Positions 1 to 7,957 of a stretch of DNA of 64,000 nt are shown here, in pieces (the stretch's first letter is position 1; every line of letters begins with the position of its first letter). A program made the position numbers and the translations under genes. This DNA is from JAWSUT01 sp033549345 (lineage in GTDB: Bacteria; Bacillota; Dethiobacteria; Dethiobacterales; Dethiobacteraceae). The notes under the pieces are model-generated. The model made no database searches. It had not been told where the DNA came from and was given only the letters and a program-made list of their open reading frames with translations. Where the stretch lies: the NCBI GenBank assembly GCA_033549345.1, contig JAWSUT010000005.1:1-64000 (forward strand), read 5' to 3'.

Positions 1-339
1 AGATATCTCCTTGCAAATCTTATGTATTCCGAGGTCATGGTAAACTTTTTGCAAGAAAAGATATCCACCGTTAAAAGAGCGTTGCTCATCTTTTACAATC
101 AACTTGGAAGGGGAGTACTTTACCAATACCTCAAGCTTTTCTTCTTTCTCTTTTTGATTCAGCTCAGCTATGTATTTCTTTGCCCATTCGATGGGATCCT
201 GGCCGTTTAACTTTTTACTCAATTCATTAACTGTTCCAAGCTTTTCAACAATCTTTGATGAGTGTACACCATTCTCATAAGTTGACTTAATAACGTAAAG
301 AGATGTGGAGTTTTTTGATTTCGAAATAGATAGTCTCAC
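1..339 (-). CDS. IS1634-type transposase, N-terminal part (cut by window edge)
   Basis: First 113 codons of a transposase that runs leftward out of the window. The GTG start at 337-339 is preceded by AGGGGG at good spacing; the in-frame ATG choice fails because it is followed at once by TGA. The protein begins MRLSISKSKNSTSLYVIKS and continues with a lysine/glutamate-rich stretch and the segment FNGGYLFLQKVYHDLG, which I recognise from IS1634-group (IS4-like DDE) transposases of about 550 residues. The catalytic DDE domain lies outside, so I cannot tell whether the element is intact. Terminal repeats could not be located with certainty. Confidence 0.75.
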   Translation of the reverse strand, partial: MRLSISKSKNSTSLYVIKSTYENGVHSSKIVEKLGTVNELSKKLNGQDPIEWAKKYIAELNQKEKEEKLEVLVKYSPSKLIVKDEQRSFNGGYLFLQKVYHDLGIHKICKEIS

Positions 340-621
340 ATTAACACCCCCTAATCCCTTATATTATAACATAATACTCAATATTACTCAATACGAAAAG
401 GTGGCAAATTGACATCTTTGCACAAAAAAAAGCCCTATTTTCAAGGCTTTTAGGAAAGGTGTTCATTATTCAACTGTCAAAGACCCGAATTTTAAAAAAA
501 AAGATACAACCTGTGGATTATTGTCGAAATGTGGAAGATATGGTTACATTTAAGATATATATTAATAAGTTCTTACAATCACTTGTGTAAGGGGAGCTGA
601 CTTAAAGGCAAGAGGTGCAAC
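340..621. other. Intergenic region between IS end and sensory operon
   Basis: No gene seen. It should hold the outer end of the insertion sequence and the promoter of the sensory operon. A stem-loop AAAAGCC/GGCTTTT lies at 428-451. An exact Spo0A-box octamer TTGTCGAA lies at 521-528, about 95 bases before the HD-GYP start, but I found no convincing -35/-10 pair beside it, and one such octamer is expected by chance in a window this size. Confidence 0.5.
428..451. terminator. Small stem-loop, possible bidirectional terminator
   Basis: Arms AAAAGCC (428-434) and GGCTTTT (445-451) around a 10-base loop. A/T runs on both sides would allow weak termination in either direction, between the insertion sequence and the operon. 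Confidence 0.4.
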
Positions 622-2256
622 ATGATTAAAATTTGGGAAAAACAGTACCTTGGCACAAAGTTTGCACTCATTCTGACCACATTTTTACTCTTGACAGGAG
701 TCACAACGGGCGCACTACTCTCACAACGAAGTGCCATGACTCATCGGCAGCAAAGTGTGGAAACGCTTAGTGTAGCGGCAAAAATGCTGGCTGTACACAT
801 TGATGAATACATGAACCGTCTGCTGCAGGACCTGGAACAGCTCCAATTCGCAGCAGCGACTGTACCCAAAGCAAAGCAGGCGGATCTTCTGAAAGACTTT
901 ATGGTACGAAGGCCGGAAGTTACAGCTCTCCGCTACGCCAGTAACGGACAGAGTATTGCTGCAGGGGACTGGCTTGGCGAATCTTTAGTAATTACAGGAA
1001 GCAAAGAGGCTCGGCAGATTTTCCCGGCCGATGTAATCGAAGGTGTGCCAGTGATGGGTCTGGCTACTTCATCTACAGCAGATAACATTGTGGCGCAGGT
1101 TAACTTGGTTGAACTCAGCATGCAGCAGGGTTTGTTTGATATTCAACTGGGGGAAAGCGGCCATCCATATTTACTGGACAGCAGAGGAATCGTTATCAGC
1201 CATCGTTACGAACGCTATGTCAGTATGCCGGTTTATGACCTGCTGACAATGAACGATGGTTCCAGAGGCGATGTGGATTTGTTTACCGGCGCCACCTTTA
1301 CTCTGCTGGAGTATTCAATGAATGATGCACAGCGTATATCCGGTGTTGTTCCTCTACCCCACCTGGGTCTGATTGTCGGTTTCAGCCAGGCTCTAGAGGA
1401 AGTAGAACAACCGGCTATTTTACTGCGCCGCAGTCTGTGGTTCTCCGCACTTTTACTGACAATAGCTCTGATCTTTCTAGCGTTGCTGTTGGGACGAATG
1501 GTTAGCAAGCCTTTACATACAATCCTGGCACAGCTTGAGAAAATTCGTGAAGGGCATATTTTTTCGATGACCGGGGGGAATGAATCGCCGGAGTTTGGCC
1601 TGATTCGCTGTGCTGTAAATAAGTTGATTAACAGACTTCACGAAATGCCTGTAGCGACAGTGGCATCACTGGTGCTGATACTGGAGGCTAAAGATTCTGC
1701 AACAAAGGGGCATTCACAGCGGGTTTCTGAGATTGCCTGCCTAATAGCTGAAACAATGGGATATAGTGGAAAAGACCTGAGGGTACTGGCCAGAGCCGCA
1801 CTGCTGCATGATGTGGGAAAAATTGCCGTACCGGACGAAATACTGTTAAAATCGTGTCATTTAAACGAGCAGGAAAAGCAAATAGTTAATTCCCATCCGT
1901 CTGTGGCGAAGAGAATTTTATCGCCTTTGTTGTTTTTGGAAGAAGAAATTAAAATCATCGAACAGCATCATGAACGGATGGACGGCTCCGGGTATCCACA
2001 CGGCCTGACCGGTGAACAAGTTCACCCTTTGGCTAAAATTTTGGCAGTAGCGGACGCGTATGAAGCTATGACTTCGGACCGGCCGTATAGAAGAGCACTG
2101 TCCTACTATGAAGCGATTAAGCGCCTGCTTTGTGAAAAAGATGCGCAGTTTTGCAGCGAGGTAGTGGATGCCTTCATTACGCTGATGGAACGGAGAATGT
2201 ACTATGGAAGGGGGGTGAGCGAACTTGCATTCGATGGTAAGGCAGGAGCTTCATAA
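622..2256 (+). CDS. Membrane HD-GYP phosphodiesterase with extracellular Cache-type sensor
   Basis: A 544-residue receptor that probably hydrolyses cyclic di-GMP. It shows an N-terminal membrane segment (about 13-35), an extracellular region of about 230 residues sized like a double Cache domain, a second membrane segment (about 272-292), a HAMP linker, then an HD-GYP domain. The domain carries LLHDVGK (394-400, HD at 396-397) and HHERMDGSGYP (449-459, GYP at 457-459), so the catalytic signature is complete. The ATG follows AAGAGGTG. It is the first gene of a five-gene chemosensory block and overlaps the next gene by 32 bases. The ligand is unknown. The link between external signal and c-di-GMP level is inferred from the domain order. 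Confidence 0.88.
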   Translation: MIKIWEKQYLGTKFALILTTFLLLTGVTTGALLSQRSAMTHRQQSVETLSVAAKMLAVHIDEYMNRLLQDLEQLQFAAATVPKAKQADLLKDFMVRRPEVTALRYASNGQSIAAGDWLGESLVITGSKEARQIFPADVIEGVPVMGLATSSTADNIVAQVNLVELSMQQGLFDIQLGESGHPYLLDSRGIVISHRYERYVSMPVYDLLTMNDGSRGDVDLFTGATFTLLEYSMNDAQRISGVVPLPHLGLIVGFSQALEEVEQPAILLRRSLWFSALLLTIALIFLALLLGRMVSKPLHTILAQLEKIREGHIFSMTGGNESPEFGLIRCAVNKLINRLHEMPVATVASLVLILEAKDSATKGHSQRVSEIACLIAETMGYSGKDLRVLARAALLHDVGKIAVPDEILLKSCHLNEQEKQIVNSHPSVAKRILSPLLFLEEEIKIIEQHHERMDGSGYPHGLTGEQVHPLAKILAVADAYEAMTSDRPYRRALSYYEAIKRLLCEKDAQFCSEVVDAFITLMERRMYYGRGVSELAFDGKAGAS

Positions 2257-2719
2257 TGGAACGGGTGAGGAATTATATGTTGTTTTTAAACTTGCTCAAG
2301 AAGAATTTGGTGCAAAGGTTTGCCATGTTCGTGAAGTAATAAAGCTTCCGGACATCACAAAAATACCACAGAGTAAAGACTTCGTGGAAGGGATGATCAA
2401 TATCCGGGGTATGGTTATCCCCGTAGTAAATCTAAAACAACGTTTGGGCCTGGGATGTGATATCAAACCCAGTAGCAAAATTCTTATTATGGAGCTTGGG
2501 GAAAGCAATATTGGTTTGATTGTAGACCATGTTGACGAGGTTCTCCGGGTTCAGAACGAACATGTTAAGCATCCACCCAGATTGGCTTGTGCATGTGATA
2601 ACAGATACATAGATGGTATCGTATATCATAATGAAGAAATGGTGATTCTGCTTAACCTTAGCCTCATTTTTAGGGAGAGTGAAAAAGAAGAACTGCTTTT
2701 ACTGGCAAAGCGTGAATAA
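2225..2719 (+). CDS. cheW: CheW-like chemotaxis coupling protein
   Basis: A 164-residue single-domain CheW protein, the scaffold joining chemoreceptors to the CheA kinase. Recognisable CheW segments are REVIKLPDITKIPQ, VEGMINIRGMVIPVVNLKQR and GLIVDHVDEVLRV. The TTG start at 2225 is chosen because AAGGGGGGTGA lies at 2208-2218; the ATG at 2234 would sit too far away. It overlaps the HD-GYP gene, which implies coupled translation. The following gene is a chemoreceptor, and this CheW/MCP pair is repeated downstream. No cheA lies in the window, so the kinase partner is elsewhere. Confidence 0.92.
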   Translation: MHSMVRQELHNGTGEELYVVFKLAQEEFGAKVCHVREVIKLPDITKIPQSKDFVEGMINIRGMVIPVVNLKQRLGLGCDIKPSSKILIMELGESNIGLIVDHVDEVLRVQNEHVKHPPRLACACDNRYIDGIVYHNEEMVILLNLSLIFRESEKEELLLLAKRE

Positions 2720-2745
2720 AGGATAAGAAATTAGGGGGGGTTCGG

Positions 2746-4614
2746 TTGAAGATTAGTATTCGTTATAAGATTGCGCTATCCATGATTGCACTTTTATTGG
2801 TTTCCGCAAGCGTTATTGGGGTTAGCGCCTACCAAAGTACGGTAACTACAGTGGAAGAGATGAGACAGACTGAGTTTGAAAATATTCTTGAGGAAGTTTC
2901 CCAGACAGTCCGATTAAATATTGATAACACAAGGCGTATTCTTTCTTTTATGAGCTTAACACCCGCAATGGAAGCTTACCGGGAAGAGGGAAATCTCAGT
3001 GCAGTCCCCGAGCTGCTGGAGCAGGGAGTTGGTACATTTGACAGGATTGAAACGCTGCTTCTAACGGACTCACAGGGTAGTGTTGTAGCTTCAAGTGATA
3101 AGGGGCAAAGTGTGGGGGTGGACCTTTCCGACCGTGAGTACTTTCACTCATCTAAACAAGGAAACATCGTCGTTAGTGAGGTGATTACCTCAAGGATAAC
3201 CGGTAGTACTGCATTTACCATAGCTATTCCCCTGTTAGGACAGAATGGCTCTTTCAACGGAACATTGGTAGCCGTTTTGGGTTTTGACAGTGTGATAGGA
3301 AATTATGTCCAGAACCTTCGAGTTGGGGAAAGCGGTTATGCATGGATGGTGGACCGGGAAGGACTTGTTGTATCCCACCCAAATCAGGAACATATTTTGC
3401 AAACAAACCTGGCTCAAAATGAAAATCAGCAGTTGGCATCAATAGCGCAAAGCATGGGACAGGGTGACTCCGGCTACGGATTCTATACATTTGAAGGGGT
3501 TGAGAAGCTAACAGTTTATCAGCCTTTGGAAAATTGGGGAATTGCTTTTTCAATGGATGTTCAGGAGTATATGCAGCCGGCTTATCATATCCGCAACAGA
3601 ATCATCCTGGTTGTTGCTATCTTTATTTTGGCCGGGCTGATGATTTCTACTGTGGTAGCCAGGCAAATCGGCAACCCGGTCGTAGCAATGATGCAGGCCA
3701 TGAAGAAGGCTGAGACCGGTGATCTAACAGTCAATGTAAATGTAGAAAGTAAAGATGAAATCGGACAATTGTCCACAAGCTTTAATACCATGCTTGCTGG
3801 TCAGAGGCAGATTATTGCCAAAGTATTGGAATCTGCATCATCCGTGTCGGCAGCATCACAGGAACTCTCCGCTGCGGTTGAGGAAAGTAATGCTGCTATG
3901 CAAGAGATTTCGTCCACTGTAGAGAGTGAAGTGGCTGCCAGTGCGCAAAATATTGCCCTGTCTAGTGACAAGGCAGCCGAAAGTGGGCGACATACCCGGG
4001 GTGTGGCCAAAAACGGAGTGGAGGCAGTAGAAGAAGCTGGTGCTGCCATGAAGGAAATTGACAGTTCAGCCAGGGAAGTAAGCGGCGTTATCGGCGAGCT
4101 GGATGAAGCGTCTAAACAGATAGGTATGATTATAAATACGATTACAGATATTGCAGAGCAGACGAACTTACTGGCGCTGAACGCAGCTATTGAAGCAGCA
4201 CGGGCTGGCGAACAGGGACGGGGTTTTGCCGTGGTCGCCGAGGAGGTAAGAAAACTGGCTGAGGGCAGTTCAAAGGCTGCCGGTGAAATCGGTGATTTGA
4301 TTATGAACATTCAAAATAAGACAGGTAATGCGGTAAATAAAATGGCTGATGCGGGCCGAATTGTTGATAAAGGCGCAACGCTTGCTGAGTGTGCCCAGCA
4401 GTTTCTGGGAGAAATCCGTAAGGCTGTGGGTCAGGTGGGAGACCTTATCGAAGATATTGCTACCGCCGCCCAGGAACAGTCAGCTTCGGCAGAAGAGATT
4501 TCTGCTTCTACCCAGGAACAGACGGGGGTTCTTGAGGAAATTGCGGCTACGACTGATGAGCTGGCCAGTATGGCTGAGAATCTGAATGCTCTCGTTTCTC
4601 ACTTTAAGATTTAA
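2746..4614 (+). CDS. Methyl-accepting chemotaxis protein with double-Cache-type sensor
   Basis: A 622-residue transmembrane chemoreceptor. A membrane segment at about 8-30, an extracellular region of about 250 residues of dCache size, a second membrane segment at about 282-303, HAMP, then a long helical signalling domain. The hairpin tip is canonical (EQTNLLALNAAIEAARAGEQ, then GRGFAVVAEEVRKLAE), so it should contact CheA/CheW. TTG start at 2746 with the site TTAGGGGGGG just upstream. The gene is the third of a tight operon and ends in a strong terminator at 4619. The signal sensed cannot be told from sequence. Confidence 0.92.
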   Translation: MKISIRYKIALSMIALLLVSASVIGVSAYQSTVTTVEEMRQTEFENILEEVSQTVRLNIDNTRRILSFMSLTPAMEAYREEGNLSAVPELLEQGVGTFDRIETLLLTDSQGSVVASSDKGQSVGVDLSDREYFHSSKQGNIVVSEVITSRITGSTAFTIAIPLLGQNGSFNGTLVAVLGFDSVIGNYVQNLRVGESGYAWMVDREGLVVSHPNQEHILQTNLAQNENQQLASIAQSMGQGDSGYGFYTFEGVEKLTVYQPLENWGIAFSMDVQEYMQPAYHIRNRIILVVAIFILAGLMISTVVARQIGNPVVAMMQAMKKAETGDLTVNVNVESKDEIGQLSTSFNTMLAGQRQIIAKVLESASSVSAASQELSAAVEESNAAMQEISSTVESEVAASAQNIALSSDKAAESGRHTRGVAKNGVEAVEEAGAAMKEIDSSAREVSGVIGELDEASKQIGMIINTITDIAEQTNLLALNAAIEAARAGEQGRGFAVVAEEVRKLAEGSSKAAGEIGDLIMNIQNKTGNAVNKMADAGRIVDKGATLAECAQQFLGEIRKAVGQVGDLIEDIATAAQEQSASAEEISASTQEQTGVLEEIAATTDELASMAENLNALVSHFKI

Positions 4615-4618
4615 TATA

Positions 4619-4662
4619 AACTTAAATCCTCACGGCAATCTTGCGTGAGGATTTAAGTTTTA
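4619..4662 (+). terminator. Rho-independent terminator after first chemoreceptor
   Basis: A 16-bp perfect stem: AACTTAAATCCTCACG (4619-4634) pairs with 4644-4659, followed by a short T run. The core AAATCCTCAC/GTGAGGATTT is reused in the terminator after the second chemoreceptor. Confidence 0.9.
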
Positions 4663-4751
4663 AGACGCGAAACGGGTATTTCGATGATAATCAGGATGAA
4701 CAAGAGAGGTTACCGCGGCTCTATTATTTGGGAAGAGAGGATGGGGTGTAG

Positions 4752-5261
4752 TTGGGTTTACAGGTTAAGCAAGGTGTGGGAAATAAAGTGGGTGAACAGA
4801 TCTGGGTTGTTTTTTCACTGGCCGGGGAGAAGTATGCAGCACCGATTTCTCATATACGGGAAGTGATTAAAATTCCTGAAATTATCAAAATACCGGAAAG
4901 TCTTGATTTCGTGGAAGGTGTTGTGAATATCCGAGGCAGTGTCATTCCGGTAATTGATCTGAAGTTCAGGCTAAAGTTGGGCAAGGCGGATGGTGACAGA
5001 AACAGTAGAGTAATGATTGTCGATGTTGGGGGGGTGCAGGCAGGGCTGATTGTTGACCATGTCAGTGAAGTGATGCGGATTCATCATCAGTACATTCAGC
5101 CTACTCCGACCATGACCTGCCGGGTCGATGCACATTACATTTTTGGGGTGGCCAATATGGGGGGAAATATGATTATTCTTTTGGACCTTGTTCATGTTTT
5201 TTCGGAGGAGCAGCAGGGCATGCTGGCTGAAGCTACTTATAATCAGGGGGGGGAATTGTAA
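4752..5261 (+). CDS. cheW: CheW-like chemotaxis coupling protein (second copy)
   Basis: A 169-residue CheW-domain protein, a clear paralogue of the one at 2225: both carry HVREVIKLP/HIREVIKIP, the P-x-S-x-DFVEG segment, NIRG and GLIVDHV. The TTG start at 4752 follows GGATGGGGTG. Its stop codon shares one base with the ATG of the next chemoreceptor (TAATG), so the two should be translated together and probably work as a dedicated pair. It lies behind the terminator at 4619 and so needs its own promoter, which I could not assign. Confidence 0.9.
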   Translation: MGLQVKQGVGNKVGEQIWVVFSLAGEKYAAPISHIREVIKIPEIIKIPESLDFVEGVVNIRGSVIPVIDLKFRLKLGKADGDRNSRVMIVDVGGVQAGLIVDHVSEVMRIHHQYIQPTPTMTCRVDAHYIFGVANMGGNMIILLDLVHVFSEEQQGMLAEATYNQGGEL

Positions 5262-6844
5262 TGAAAAAAATGTCAATCAGGCTTAAGTTGTTTGGCGGTA
5301 TCGGGATTATTATTCTTTTGCTGGGTATTAACAGTTTTATAGCCTTTAAGATGATGTCAAACATTGGACAGGCAAACGCCAGCGTCCGGGAGAATTCACA
5401 ACTGGAGTATTTCTTGGTTGAACGTGAAGTAGATCACCTGGACTGGGTTAACCAGTTGTCGGATGTTTTTCGTACCGGCGAAACCTTTAGCGGTCAGCTA
5501 GACCATACAAAATGCGGGCTTGGCAGCTGGTACTATGAATTTCTTGAATCGGATGAGTTTCCGACGTTACCGGAAAAAATCCAGACATTGTTCTTGAATA
5601 TGGATGAACCGCACCGGCTGCTCCATCAGACCGCCGATCACATAAACCATGAAATAACAGAGGGATCAGGGCTTGCGGCGGCACAGACTATCTATGTACA
5701 GGACAGCAGCCGCTATCTTGCCCAGGTACGGGGCATTTTAACTGACATTAATGAAGAGTTGTCTGCAGAGAGTACACAGCTTGTTACGCAGGCACAGAGC
5801 AATGAGTCGACGGCAAATCAAATCTTGCTGGTTGTCACCCTTGGGGCGATTGTTTTAGGATCAATTATTGCCATGCTGCTAGGCAGATCAATTACAACGC
5901 CGATTCAGGCCGTGGTTGTCATGTTACGCGATATGGCTCAAAGTGGAGGCGACCTCACACAGCGGTTACATGTAAATTCCAACGATGAAGTGGGACAGCT
6001 GGCGCACTGGTTTAATGCGTTTGTTGCCGAGCTGCAGGAAATGATTACGAAACTGAAAACATCCATACAGACAATTGCTGCTTCTTCGCAGGAACTCTCC
6101 GCTGCAGTGGAGGAGAGCAATGCTTCCATGGAAGAGATAACTAGTGTTGTGGAAAGCCAGGTTGCAGAAAAGGCACAGGACATTTCCGCCCGTTCAGAGA
6201 CAACGCTAGAGGAAGCGCATGCCACACAGGCTGCGGCCATAGAAGGTGACAAAGCCGTGGAAGAAATGGTTGGTGTGATTAAGCAAATTGACACGTCTAC
6301 ACAGGAGGCCAATGCGGTTATATTAACGCTTGAAAACACATCAAAAGAAATAGGAGTCATTATTGAAACCATTACCGGTATCGCCGATCAGACGAATCTT
6401 CTAGCCTTAAACGCCGCCATCGAAGCTGCCCGGGCCGGCGAAAGCGGCCGCGGTTTTGCAGTAGTGGCCGAAGAAGTTCGCAAGTTGGCGGAAAACAGCA
6501 ATCAGGCAGGGGAAGCCATCGTTACTTTAATCCATGATGTACAGAGCCAGGTGCAGGACGCTGTGGCCAAAATGGATTCAAATAAGGAAATGGTTAAAAT
6601 CGGCCAGGATGTTGCTGCTAAAGCAAAGGAAATATTAAAAAGTGTAAGTGAAATTGCTGCACGCGAAGCTTCCTTGGTGAGCGCAATGAGTGCCGCTGCC
6701 AACGAACAGGCCGCTTCAGCGCAGGAGATTGTGGCCAGTACAGAGGAACAGGTGGGTATTTTATCACAGATCGGTGGGACAGCTTCTCAGTTGGCGGAAA
6801 TGTCAGATCAACTCAATTCGCTTGTTGAAGGATTTACAACCTAG
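5261..6844 (+). CDS. Chemoreceptor with a CZB-like zinc-binding segment outside the membrane
   Basis: A 527-residue methyl-accepting chemotaxis protein. The first membrane segment is at about 10-30 and the second at about 185-207, then HAMP and a signalling domain with the standard tip (DQTNLLALNAAIEAARAGES). The extracellular part resembles a CZB (chemoreceptor zinc-binding) domain: HLDW with H59, KCGLGSW with C85, and PHRLLH with H118 and H122, the His-Cys-His-His set that binds zinc in this family. CZB domains are usually cytoplasmic, so the position is unusual. Translation is coupled to the upstream CheW. Possible inputs by analogy are zinc or oxidants acting on the cysteine; this is inference. 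Confidence 0.88.
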   Translation: MKKMSIRLKLFGGIGIIILLLGINSFIAFKMMSNIGQANASVRENSQLEYFLVEREVDHLDWVNQLSDVFRTGETFSGQLDHTKCGLGSWYYEFLESDEFPTLPEKIQTLFLNMDEPHRLLHQTADHINHEITEGSGLAAAQTIYVQDSSRYLAQVRGILTDINEELSAESTQLVTQAQSNESTANQILLVVTLGAIVLGSIIAMLLGRSITTPIQAVVVMLRDMAQSGGDLTQRLHVNSNDEVGQLAHWFNAFVAELQEMITKLKTSIQTIAASSQELSAAVEESNASMEEITSVVESQVAEKAQDISARSETTLEEAHATQAAAIEGDKAVEEMVGVIKQIDTSTQEANAVILTLENTSKEIGVIIETITGIADQTNLLALNAAIEAARAGESGRGFAVVAEEVRKLAENSNQAGEAIVTLIHDVQSQVQDAVAKMDSNKEMVKIGQDVAAKAKEILKSVSEIAAREASLVSAMSAAANEQAASAQEIVASTEEQVGILSQIGGTASQLAEMSDQLNSLVEGFTT

Positions 6845-6861
6845 ATATATTAACTGAAGCA

Positions 6862-6902
6862 AAACAGGAAATCCTCACAAAAATTGTGAGGATTTCCTGT
6901 TT
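6862..6902. terminator. Bidirectional terminator between convergent genes
   Basis: A 17-bp perfect stem beginning AAACAGGAAATCCTCAC (6862-6878) pairs with 6886-6902. A and T runs on either side let it serve the chemoreceptor (+) and the L,D-transpeptidase (-), whose stop codon overlaps its right end. Confidence 0.88.
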
Positions 6903-7422
6903 ACTTTTTAAATTTGGGGATCAGCAGCATTTTGCCGGGATGCAGGTACTTGGGGTATTTGATTTTATTGAAGTCAATCAGCTGTTTTTCAGTGATGCCG
7001 AAACGCCGCGCGATGCTTGCTACGGTATCGCCGGGGCGGACAGAGTATATTTCTTTGTCTGCGTGTTCGGGAATTTTTACTTCTTCCTGTTTTTCAAAAA
7101 TAATCACAGGTGTACCCATGGGCACAAGAGGGTAGAGTTCCTCCACATCCTGGTTATACATACGGACACAGCCGGCCGTTGCAGCGGTATTGATGGTCCA
7201 CGGATTGAAAGTACCGTGTATGCCGTGGCGCTGGTAAGTAAAGGCCATCCAACGCGTACCCAGTCCCGGATGGGGTTTGGGATTTTTTTCGTAGACTTTA
7301 TACTCGCCAAGTGGCGTAGGTGTGTCCGGCTTGCCGATCGCTATCGGGTATGTCTTATAATACTGTCCCTGCTGATAAAATGTCAGCTTCTTCATCAGCC
7401 TGTTTACTTCTATGCGGGTCAT
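6901..7422 (-). CDS. L,D-transpeptidase (YkuD) with C-terminal LysM domain
   Basis: A 173-residue enzyme expected to form 3-3 cross-links in peptidoglycan. The YkuD catalytic signature is complete: HGIHGT (66-71), then ATAGCVRM with catalytic C85. A LysM peptidoglycan-binding domain fills about 125-169 (YSVRPGDTVASIARRFGI). The order is inverted relative to B. subtilis YkuD, where LysM comes first. There is no signal peptide, so it may act within the sporulating cell or leave by another route. ATG at 7420-7422 follows TTGGAGG. It is the only leftward gene here and faces the chemoreceptor block. Confidence 0.9.
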   Translation of the reverse strand: MTRIEVNRLMKKLTFYQQGQYYKTYPIAIGKPDTPTPLGEYKVYEKNPKPHPGLGTRWMAFTYQRHGIHGTFNPWTINTAATAGCVRMYNQDVEELYPLVPMGTPVIIFEKQEEVKIPEHADKEIYSVRPGDTVASIARRFGITEKQLIDFNKIKYPKYLHPGKMLLIPKFKK

Positions 7423-7595
7423 GTCCGGCCTCCAAGTATAGTTTTTTTATTTTATGTTGGGGCTGCCGCTTTTGTTAAATTTAAAAGTTTATAAATTTTG
7501 AAGAAAAGACAAGAAATTGACAGATATAGTGTGATAACTTTTCGGGAAGATTATAAATGTTCCCTATTTGTTCAAAATAAAAGGAGTTGAGGCTA

Positions 7596-7775
7596 ATGAG
7601 TCCGAGACGTAATCCGATTATGTCAGATTTGTTGAAAGAAGAATTAGCCGAAGAGCTTGGCGTAGCAAATGTTGTCCGTCAGGATGGTTGGGGCGGTGTG
7701 TCTTCCCGTGACTGCGGAAATCTGGTAAAGCTAGCAATTGAGCGCGCTGAGCGGGCTCTCATGAACGGGCAGTAG
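7596..7775 (+). CDS. Small acid-soluble spore protein, alpha/beta type
   Basis: A 59-residue DNA-coating protein of the forespore, also an amino-acid store used at germination. It has the family core: KEELAEELG, the GPR-protease type site, then GWGGVSSRDCGNLVK and a C-terminal helix. ATG at 7596 is chosen because AAGGAG at 7581-7586 is nine bases away; the in-frame TTG at 7587 would touch the ribosome site. Expected to be made under sigma-G, but I could not fit a good sigma-G promoter upstream. It stands alone, with a terminator after it. Confidence 0.93.
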   Translation: MSPRRNPIMSDLLKEELAEELGVANVVRQDGWGGVSSRDCGNLVKLAIERAERALMNGQ

Positions 7776-7782
7776 GGAAAAA

Positions 7783-7822
7783 AAGGGCATGCCGAATTAG
7801 GGCATGCCTTATTTAGTTTTTT
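7783..7822 (+). terminator. Rho-independent terminator after SASP gene
   Basis: GGCATGCC (7786-7793) and GGCATGCC (7801-7808), self-complementary arms around a short loop, followed by TTATTTAGTTTTTT. Confidence 0.75.
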
Positions 7823-7957
7823 GGTCACCATGCTGAAATTTGTTAAATTTAGAGGAATTTTCAGGATTATGTTGAATAGGTATGTTGATTTTAACAATTT
7901 CAAATCCTGGGCAAAATACATACAAACAGATACCGGTTGAATGATGGAGGGTCAAAA

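Noticed and set aside
6886..7494. 202-codon + strand frame opposite the L,D-transpeptidase
   Set aside because: The minus strand has a complete YkuD catalytic motif, LysM domain and good ribosome site.
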